Assembly (NCBI RefSeq): GCF_014982805.1
Contig: NZ_JADCKC010000002.1
Location: 434,001 to 498,000 of the forward strand
DNA: 64,000 nucleotides
Reading direction: 5' to 3'
From: Gemmiger gallinarum
GTDB lineage: Bacteria; Bacillota; Clostridia; Oscillospirales; Ruminococcaceae
Shown: piece by piece, positions 57,518-64,000 of the stretch
Numbering within the stretch: position 1 is the first letter of the stretch
Layout of the letters: every line of letters starts with the position of its first letter
Program-made: the position numbers and the translations under genes
Notes under the pieces: generated by a model
The model's input: only the letters and a program-made list of their open reading frames with translations
Told to the model about the DNA's origin: nothing
Databases searched by the model: none

Positions 57518-58603
57518 GTGAAAATATTACTTCTAAACAACAATTTCTATGGTTCATATGTTTCTAATCAATACTTCTACTCGGAACTTGTAGATGCCTG
57601 TCAGGAATTGGGCGTAGCTTGTATATTCGTTTCCCGCCTCGAAGACGCAATTGCAGCGATAGAACGTCAGGATATCAGTTTTTCTTTGTGTCTAGGGGTC
57701 TTCCCGTACAGATTAGAAGGGACGCCTCTTTATGATTTATACAATCTTCCGCACTATCAATGGCTTTCGGATAATCCGTTAAAATTTCATCTGGACCACC
57801 ACAGTGTAAACATCACGTATATTTTTATAGATAAACAGTTTTCGGATATTGCAGGAACACTGCAACAGAATCCATTGATATTGCCGCTCGGGTATTCAAA
57901 AAAAAAGAAACAGCCTTTTTCCAGCAAAAAGGTGAATGCCATTTTATTTCCCGGCCAAATCAGAAATTTACAGTCGATTCGGCAACAGATCAAAAAATCT
58001 GTGTATCGTAAAGAAATATTGGATTTTATTGAGACATATAACTATGACACATCCTATATTCAAAAATTGCAAACCTTCACACAGGGATTTTCGGCAGATA
58101 AGAAAATCGAAATTTTTCGCCTGACAAACTCATACCTCAGAACCAATAAGCGGATTCAGGCAATCAATTCAATTCATACGCTGCCTGTATATATCGCAGG
58201 AGAAAACTATGAGAATCCGGAAATTCCTGAAAACAAAAACATAAGATTTATTGGCAAATATGATTATTTTGAAATTGAAAAACAAATGAATCGGTATCGT
58301 TATGTTCTCAATATAGATCCGAACTACCATGCTACAATCCATGAAAGGATTTCACGAGGAATCAACGCAGGCTCTATTTCTATATCTAATTGGAATGACG
58401 TAGTAAATCCTGATGGGGGATTTTCGATGGCCTTTCGCTTTGATGGTACGATTCCAATTGACGAACTGATAGAAAGGGCCACGTCAGATTTGTCTGAATT
58501 GCATAGGCAGCAAAGCGGTTTTATAAGGGAACTGTCCTGGAAAGATAGCCTGGAAAGGATTCTTTATGATTTTACGCAGAACAAACGCGGAAGACTTGAC
58601 TAA
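57518..58603 (+). CDS. Glycosyltransferase-like protein (CgeB-type)
   Basis: A 361-residue protein. The N-terminal VKILLLNNNFYGSYVSNQYFYSEL and a C-terminal Rossmann half with RYRYVLNIDPNYHATIHERISRGINAGSISISNWN are characteristic of CgeB/DUF3880-like glycosyltransferases (GT-B fold), where H-E-R-x-x-x-x-x-N binds the nucleotide sugar. GTG 57518 lies 11 bases after GGAAAG; GTG 57509 is almost on the site and less likely. The end overlaps the next gene by 38 bases. It probably transfers a sugar to a surface polymer or protein in partnership with that gene. Confidence 0.7.
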   Translation: MKILLLNNNFYGSYVSNQYFYSELVDACQELGVACIFVSRLEDAIAAIERQDISFSLCLGVFPYRLEGTPLYDLYNLPHYQWLSDNPLKFHLDHHSVNITYIFIDKQFSDIAGTLQQNPLILPLGYSKKKKQPFSSKKVNAILFPGQIRNLQSIRQQIKKSVYRKEILDFIETYNYDTSYIQKLQTFTQGFSADKKIEIFRLTNSYLRTNKRIQAINSIHTLPVYIAGENYENPEIPENKNIRFIGKYDYFEIEKQMNRYRYVLNIDPNYHATIHERISRGINAGSISISNWNDVVNPDGGFSMAFRFDGTIPIDELIERATSDLSELHRQQSGFIRELSWKDSLERILYDFTQNKRGRLD

Positions 58604-61600
58604 AGTACAAAGCACAGAGTTTACAAACGATATTGCAATCGACTTTTTTTGTAAGTATCCGTATCGATATTTGTATGTAATGGATGGCGATACTGTCATT
58701 TCTGTTTTAAGAAAAAATGATATTCCAGTGAATGAAAAATTGCCTTCTGTAAACCAATATTATGTCTGCCAAAAAACGGACCGGCTTTTTACACAAGAGG
58801 AAATTGAAGATGTCTTTCAAAAAGAGCCTGGGCTGAGTAGGCTGGCGGTCCTTTTACAGGATGGGGAACTGCTGGCTGAATTTGATGACCAATCCCAGCC
58901 AGAAGAAGCTAGAAATATCGAAAAAAATAAAATGGCCATGCGGTATGCCACCTTGTTTTCACGGCCACTAGAAAATTATTTTTCCTCATCAGGATGGAAA
59001 CAGATTCTTTTTATCGGAGATAAGACAACGTACGTCGAATTTTCTGCTCTTTTCCCTTGGAGGAAGATTGATTATAAGGATCCGTGCGAAGCATCTGATT
59101 ACTCCGACTATGATGTCGTTTTTAATTTTAAGTATCCAATCCGTTATAAAAGATTGTGCTGCAGTTGTGTATTAGGAAAGGTAAAGGAGTTCTATAAAAT
59201 CGTAGAAAAGGTAGCATTTTCTGAAATGGTATCTTACTGCCGAAATCGGGATATCCATTTTTACCTCCTGCGCAATCCGGTTTACGATAGACTGACCTGC
59301 CTGTCTGCAAGGGAAGAACAAAGCCGCTTGCATAGAAAAAGTATTCGGGAGCTATTTTCAGACGCCGAATATATGCGCTGTTTTGCAGGGGATGATACCG
59401 CAGAGATTGCCTATCTTAAAACCGGCAATTACCGGAAATCTTTTTTATCTGACAATGGTTTTATCTATCAGCAAAGTGATGTGGAAACTCCTTTGCTGAC
59501 GGTGAAAAACGGACGCCGCCGTACAACCGGACAGATAGCAAATCCGGTCAATACGATCTATTTGTTTGGAACGTGCATAACATTTGGTTTGTATACAAAA
59601 GACCAGCAAACGATCGCGTCTTTTCTGCAGGAATCCGCGTATTGCCAAACAAACAGGTTACAGGTACAAAATCGTGGTGCGTTGCTTGGACGCAATTTGC
59701 TGAATATTTGCATGGATGTAATGAATACCCCTCTTGCAGATGGGGACACAGTCATAATTATGGATATCTTTGAGGATATTCCAGATGACTCCAGCTATGG
59801 CATCCTTGATATGAACAAATGGTTCAACCTATACAAACCGCACAGTGAAACATGGTTTTTGGATTTCCCACTGCATTGCAATGCCAAGGCCAATCAGCTC
59901 ATGGCCCGTCAGATGGAAGAACTTTTGAAACAGCAGACGCAGATTGGCAAGGATGCTTTGGACAAGTGGAATTATTACACAGGGAAACGTGAAGACGATG
60001 TGATTTTACTTGTCCTTCATAAAAGCATCGATTCTTCCAGCCTTGCCGCGATTTTACATACTCTTACAAAAGACCGGCATATACGTGTACAAGTTGTGCG
60101 GGACTCAGAGGGACGCATAACCCGCGAAACGGAATTGAGCCTGCCGGTATCATGTGGGCACAGTGTGGTTGTTTTACACTATGGGCTTGGATATGATTAC
60201 CACAATTTTCCTCCGTTTGATTTTTTTGCGGAAATGCCAGAGGATGTTACAGAGGATCTGCTGCAACGCATACAGGCATTTATCCAAATCCGAAAGAAGA
60301 AGATCCTGTTATATCTTGGAAAATTCCCGGCAGATTCGTCTGATATTGATGGGGGAAGCCAACTTGCCAATCAGTTGATTGACAGTTTGAAGACGCATTG
60401 CTGCCTGGATATTACGTTCATACGAAAAGAACATGAGACTTTTGCTGATCCGATGGTACATGCCATACGTTACGAAGAGTATATTCACCCGAAAGACAAT
60501 AAATTTTCCCGGCGGTTTGACAATATCGGAACGAACCGGACTGCAGTGCTGAACGGAATAGAATATGACCTGATTCTGGCGGGACATTGCAGTAAATTGT
60601 TCGGCTTGGAAAACGATAAGGCAATCATGCAAAAAAGCATCATATTCCCGATGATGTTAACGTCCGGGTACCAGCGGGCCAATGAAACGGTTCCTTCGTT
60701 ATATACCATGATGGAAGAGGGCGTATTGAGGAACGTAAGCGGAATCATTACCCCTAGTACAGAAGAATACCACGATATCCTAACAGATTATTCGGAAATT
60801 GCACCTGAAAAAATCCGCATTATTCCGCGGGGGATTTCGCCTGTTATCCAGGGTAAGGTAAGAACGCACGCGCAAAAAAGATTGCAGATAATCGCGATTG
60901 GCTCCTTCAAAAAGCAGAAAAACCACATTGCAGTACTGCGTGTTGTCGAAATTCTGAAACAGATGGGAATTGCCGAGGTGTGTTTGACGCTGGTTGGGGC
61001 TGTCCATGATCATGCCTGTTATCAGGAGATTCTTTCCTATACGAGGGAACACGGCTTGTCTGACAATGTGAAAATTTATAGCGGGATTTCACAGAAACAG
61101 CTCAATGAGATTCTCAAGGAAATGGATATAAGCATTTCATGCAGCCGGTGGGAAACTTTCGGGCGCGGGATTTTTGAAGGATTCGTGGCTGGGCTTCCTT
61201 CGGTTCTGTCTGACTCTCTTCGTGTTGTGAAGAAATATGCGCAAGGGAATGCGGGCGTTTTCTTTTTGTCATCTGAGCAAGAAATGGCGGAGTGCATTTA
61301 TAAACTCTATACAACGCCGGATATGTTCCATAAAGCTTCGCAGGAAGTTTTAAAAATAGGAACCAGAGTTTCTTACTATGTGGAACGGGAACGCCTGTTA
61401 ATGGAGTTACTCTATCGGAGATTTAACCTGGAAACACCGTATGATGACTGGGATTTGAAATTCTGCAAACAACTTTATGCCGGGCGCTATTCTATTTGTT
61501 ATCAAAATGGGAAAAATGTTCGCAAATACTTCCGCTATGATAACCACGCAAAGGTCCGGGCAGAGTTCCTTGCGCAAAAAGCGGCTTGGGAACAGGGTGT

Positions 61601-62183
61601 GCCTACGCCAAAGCCTTCTTTTCTTTCTTATGATTATGAAAACTCGATGTGGTATATCCAGAGCGAGTATAATCCGGTATATCCAGTTTTGAAAAAGCGA
61701 TTGGACGGGACGTTTTTGGCCGACATTACGATGCTGCTTGATTTTCTGCAGCGGGTAGATTGTGAGTCGCTGCGCTCCTTTCGGGAGTTTTTGCCGGAGT
61801 TCTTTTCGGCGCTTGACCGATATGCAGATGCCTATGATACAGATGTGCAAAAAGACAAGAAAGTCCTGAGGGATCAACATCCAGAAACCTTTACACACGG
61901 AGATTTTTTACTGAAAAATTTGGGACTGACAGAACGCGCTGGGCTGAGGGTATTTGATTTCCAGAACTGCTGTCGTGGTCCGCGTCGATGGGATTTATGC
62001 TATTTATTATCGGAATTTTCACCTGAAAATGTAGATAGCTGTATGGTTCAGTCTTTGACACGGGCGGATTTGGAATTGCTGTGCATTGTTTTGAAAATTC
62101 GGATTGGAAGGGCCATTCGGAAGGGGTCCGACCGTAAAGAAATGCAAGAACGGCTAGCCTCGTGGGAAAGAAGGAAAACATGA
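58566..62183 (+). CDS. 1205-aa fusion: SGNH-like, GT4 glycosyltransferase and APH-kinase-like domains
   Basis: A very large protein. Residues 1-320 are undefined. At 330-460 TIYLFGTCITFGLYTKDQQTIASFLQ resembles SGNH-type domains, but the nucleophile position is Cys337. A GT-B glycosyltransferase lies at about 640-960: IIAIGSFKKQKNH, then SRWETFGRGIFEGFVAGLPSVLSD with the family E-x7-E-like pattern. The C-terminal 200 residues form an aminoglycoside-phosphotransferase-like kinase: FTHGDFLLKNLGL (H1111, D1113, catalytic HGDxxxxN) and VFDFQNCCRGPRRWDL. It could glycosylate and phosphorylate, or trim, one surface polymer. ATG 58566 follows GGAAAGGA. Ends with an ATGA overlap into the next glycosyltransferase. 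Confidence 0.75.
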   Translation: MILRRTNAEDLTKVQSTEFTNDIAIDFFCKYPYRYLYVMDGDTVISVLRKNDIPVNEKLPSVNQYYVCQKTDRLFTQEEIEDVFQKEPGLSRLAVLLQDGELLAEFDDQSQPEEARNIEKNKMAMRYATLFSRPLENYFSSSGWKQILFIGDKTTYVEFSALFPWRKIDYKDPCEASDYSDYDVVFNFKYPIRYKRLCCSCVLGKVKEFYKIVEKVAFSEMVSYCRNRDIHFYLLRNPVYDRLTCLSAREEQSRLHRKSIRELFSDAEYMRCFAGDDTAEIAYLKTGNYRKSFLSDNGFIYQQSDVETPLLTVKNGRRRTTGQIANPVNTIYLFGTCITFGLYTKDQQTIASFLQESAYCQTNRLQVQNRGALLGRNLLNICMDVMNTPLADGDTVIIMDIFEDIPDDSSYGILDMNKWFNLYKPHSETWFLDFPLHCNAKANQLMARQMEELLKQQTQIGKDALDKWNYYTGKREDDVILLVLHKSIDSSSLAAILHTLTKDRHIRVQVVRDSEGRITRETELSLPVSCGHSVVVLHYGLGYDYHNFPPFDFFAEMPEDVTEDLLQRIQAFIQIRKKKILLYLGKFPADSSDIDGGSQLANQLIDSLKTHCCLDITFIRKEHETFADPMVHAIRYEEYIHPKDNKFSRRFDNIGTNRTAVLNGIEYDLILAGHCSKLFGLENDKAIMQKSIIFPMMLTSGYQRANETVPSLYTMMEEGVLRNVSGIITPSTEEYHDILTDYSEIAPEKIRIIPRGISPVIQGKVRTHAQKRLQIIAIGSFKKQKNHIAVLRVVEILKQMGIAEVCLTLVGAVHDHACYQEILSYTREHGLSDNVKIYSGISQKQLNEILKEMDISISCSRWETFGRGIFEGFVAGLPSVLSDSLRVVKKYAQGNAGVFFLSSEQEMAECIYKLYTTPDMFHKASQEVLKIGTRVSYYVERERLLMELLYRRFNLETPYDDWDLKFCKQLYAGRYSICYQNGKNVRKYFRYDNHAKVRAEFLAQKAAWEQGVPTPKPSFLSYDYENSMWYIQSEYNPVYPVLKKRLDGTFLADITMLLDFLQRVDCESLRSFREFLPEFFSALDRYADAYDTDVQKDKKVLRDQHPETFTHGDFLLKNLGLTERAGLRVFDFQNCCRGPRRWDLCYLLSEFSPENVDSCMVQSLTRADLELLCIVLKIRIGRAIRKGSDRKEMQERLASWERRKT

Positions 62184-63316
62184 ACAGAATCATTTTGTTT
62201 TCTGACAACATCAGTTCGCGTTTCGGCGGGATGGAAGCACATCAGGAGGCATTTATAGGATATTACCAGAAGGAATGTTTCTGTCTGGTTGTAAAGCACG
62301 GTGCTTTTGACGTGATGACAGGGCAAAAATGTGTTGCCTCCTATATTACGTTAACCGAAGTCTGTGCATTCTTGGAGTCTGTAACAACACCGGAAACGAT
62401 CTTTTTCTTTAATAATCTGAGCTGGGTGAGGGAAATCCCGGTGCTAAGGATGCGATTTCCATATGTCCCCATTGTGATCCGAAGCGGCGGAAATGATGTC
62501 TTTAAGGCATTGGCAAAGGAACCGGACATGACACTTTCTCAAAAGGTGACGTGTGTCGTGCAGATTGTAAACCAATGCGTGGATGTTCTCATTGCAAACA
62601 GTGACTATTCACTCAAACGCAACAGAGCAATCGGAATACATGAAGAAAAGATGGTGAAAGTGCGAGGGGGCGTGGACACGCTCCAGACAGAAAGAAATAT
62701 TCTGAATCGGGAGAAAAATCGCGCTGAATTTGATCAAAAATACCACACAAACGGCAAGTTCCTTCTTGTCATAGCCAGCCGCTTTGCGCCGTTTAAGGGG
62801 ATTGTAGAATATCTGCATGAACTTCGCAAAGCTCCTTTCCTGGATCTGTGCCATTTACTTTTACTCGGTGATGGTAAAGAGAAGCAAAGAATCCTGTCCG
62901 CCCTGGAACAAGACTTTCCTTTAGACTTCTGGACTTACCTTGGGGCAGTATCTCATTCGGACGCGGTGCGCAGTATTTCCATCGGGGATGTTTTTGTTAA
63001 TTCCAGTCTGGAATGGGAAGAGAACATCGACGGCGGTACATTTATTCATACAGAAACAATGGGCCGCAGTATGATGGAAGCGATTACACAGGGGATTCCC
63101 CTGATTGCGCACAACGCCGGCGGGACAAGAGAGCTATTCTGTGAAAATGATCATATTGGATACTGTTTGGACTCCCCCGATATGGCAAACGAATGTCTGT
63201 ATAAAATTTTAAGTCAGGGCTATCAAGTAAAGGCCCGCTCAGATTATTCCTGGGAAAAAGTCTTTTCTTACTATAACCGCCTTTTTGAACTTCTGCTTGC
63301 AGAAAAGCACGGTTGA
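62180..63316 (+). CDS. GT4 family glycosyltransferase
   Basis: A 378-residue glycosyltransferase. N-terminal RIILFSDNISSRFGGMEAHQEAF is the acceptor-side glycine loop. FLLVIASRFAPFKGIVEYLHEL opens the donor domain, and FVNSSLEWEENIDGGTFIHTETMGRSMMEAITQGIPLIAHNAGGTRELF holds the nucleotide-sugar E-x7-E region. Start ATG 62180 overlaps the previous stop by four bases, so translation is coupled. Sugar and acceptor unknown. Confidence 0.85.
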   Translation: MNRIILFSDNISSRFGGMEAHQEAFIGYYQKECFCLVVKHGAFDVMTGQKCVASYITLTEVCAFLESVTTPETIFFFNNLSWVREIPVLRMRFPYVPIVIRSGGNDVFKALAKEPDMTLSQKVTCVVQIVNQCVDVLIANSDYSLKRNRAIGIHEEKMVKVRGGVDTLQTERNILNREKNRAEFDQKYHTNGKFLLVIASRFAPFKGIVEYLHELRKAPFLDLCHLLLLGDGKEKQRILSALEQDFPLDFWTYLGAVSHSDAVRSISIGDVFVNSSLEWEENIDGGTFIHTETMGRSMMEAITQGIPLIAHNAGGTRELFCENDHIGYCLDSPDMANECLYKILSQGYQVKARSDYSWEKVFSYYNRLFELLLAEKHG

Positions 63317-63347
63317 CAGAGACCGCACGAGATAAGGAACAAATACA

Positions 63348-64000
63348 ATGAATTTGAATGGGAAGTTTTACTCTGGGAAAGATGAAAAATACGGTGTCAC
63401 ATGGCATGGAAAAGACTATATTTTGAAACCTGCACGCAATGAGCAGAAAGAAATTAAGATATATGCGGAGTATGTAGCCTCCATCGTATACCGGCAACTC
63501 GGGTGGCCTGTGCAAAATGTTGTCATTACGAGATGGCAAGGAATCCCGTCCATTTTAGTGGAAGATTTTTTGGAGAAAAGTGACTATTTTCTGCCTTTCG
63601 GCAGCATGATCGAGGAGAACTACGATGCCGATCATGCGGATGTGTCCTATTCCTATGAAAACATTGTCAAAATCCTTTTTGCGTATCCAGGAATTGCGCA
63701 ACCATGCGAAGCGCTGAAATGGTTCTGGAAACTCTACCTCGTCGATTATCTCATAAGCGCGGGTGGACGAAACGCATCCAACTGGGGGTTTATCGGGCAC
63801 CGGGGACAGCTTTTCCCGGCACCGGCATTTGACAATTCCTCGAGCTTTTATTACAAATTGTATTCCGGAATGCCGTTTACTGGCGTTGGTGATCCACCTG
63901 TCCCGCGAATGTCGTTCCGTGGCGAGAAAAAGCCGCGGATTGCCATTATTTCGTCGTGCCAGTTTCCCCTGTGCAATCTGGCCACCCAATATGTAATAGA
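63348..64000 (+). CDS. HipA-like kinase-fold protein (partial, runs off the window)
   Basis: From ATG 63348 (AAGGAAC upstream) the frame is open to the window end, 217 residues so far. GKFYSGKDEKYGVTWHGKDYILKPA resembles the HipA/CtkA N-terminal lobe with its Lys. WKLYLVDYLISAGGRNASNWGF and PAPAFDNSSSFYYKL resemble the catalytic N-x-x-N and D-N metal motifs of HipA-type Ser/Thr kinases. The catalytic Asp appears in LVDYL. From about residue 200, PRIAIISSCQF begins what may be a second domain. Placed 31 bases after the glycosyltransferase, so likely part of the same cluster. Confidence 0.65.
   Translation, partial: MNLNGKFYSGKDEKYGVTWHGKDYILKPARNEQKEIKIYAEYVASIVYRQLGWPVQNVVITRWQGIPSILVEDFLEKSDYFLPFGSMIEENYDADHADVSYSYENIVKILFAYPGIAQPCEALKWFWKLYLVDYLISAGGRNASNWGFIGHRGQLFPAPAFDNSSSFYYKLYSGMPFTGVGDPPVPRMSFRGEKKPRIAIISSCQFPLCNLATQYVI

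Overview
The window looks like a chromosomal segment of a gut Firmicute of the Oscillospiraceae (Faecalibacterium / Gemmiger / Subdoligranulum type). This is judged from the very GC-rich core genes with strong AGGAGG-type ribosome binding sites, the GlpP-GlpK-GlpAB-DUF1667 glycerol set, the formylglycine-type sulfatases, and a patchwork of AT-richer inserted DNA. No rRNA genes or CRISPR arrays are present, and genus-level assignment is inference.

Layout. (1) 1-3.1 kb: a fragment of a peptide-type solute-binding protein abuts a headless sulfatase at about 290; an intact sulfatase and a small membrane protein follow. (2) 3.3-12.1 kb: a GH3 glycosidase, then a tight five-gene operon (class II aldolase, triose-phosphate isomerase, LarA-like nickel racemase/epimerase, phosphofructokinase, glucose-6-phosphate isomerase). 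This is an upper-glycolysis set of divergent isoforms with an embedded epimerase. (3) 12.2-19.9 kb: a divergent glycerol regulon, with glpP-glpK leftwards and a membrane alpha/beta hydrolase plus glpA-like, glpB-like and DUF1667 genes rightwards. Both transcripts begin with a short leader that ends in a terminator and carries a shared motif, as expected for GlpP antitermination. (4) 19.9-22.6 kb: a HExxH protein, a choloylglycine-hydrolase-family enzyme and tRNA-Arg(CCG), with a duplicated 5' half of the tRNA marking an old integration event.

(5) 22.6-32.7 kb: mobile and accessory DNA. It holds a candidate type I toxin peptide, a methyltransferase, SLOG, RHH, DUF6998 and GNAT genes, two tyrosine recombinases, a PadR cassette between 35-bp direct repeats, a RepA-like ATPase behind an attenuator-like leader, and an array of perfect palindromes. 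(6) 32.8-47 kb: a DNA phosphorothioation island. It comprises dndC-dndD-dndE-dndA followed in the same transcript by a PLD-helicase, a tiny protein, a second DndD-like ATPase and a 128-aa protein (a DndCDEA-PbeABCD-like layout). A convergent SspE/GmrSD-like DUF262-DUF1524 protein, a divergent second PP-loop sulfotransfer-type protein and a Fic protein flank it. (7) 47-51.8 kb: a chromosomal-looking AlkZ-related gene, a MerR operon with two very small proteins, a hydrolase, repeated hairpins and a gene-tail remnant. (8) 51.8-56.6 kb: an operon of HTH-dynamin GTPase, helical protein, GHH-motif/transmembrane toxin-like protein and SMI1/KNR4 immunity-type protein, with twin operators at its promoter. 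(9) 57.3-64 kb: a glycosylation cluster with two glycosyltransferases, a 1205-aa fusion of SGNH-like, glycosyltransferase and APH-kinase-like parts, and a HipA-like protein that runs off the end.

The best candidates for an undescribed system are the composite Dnd/Pbe/DUF262/PP-loop locus (32.8-45.7 kb), the HTH-dynamin/toxin/SUKH operon (51.9-56.6 kb) and the three-part glycosylation protein (58.6-62.2 kb).
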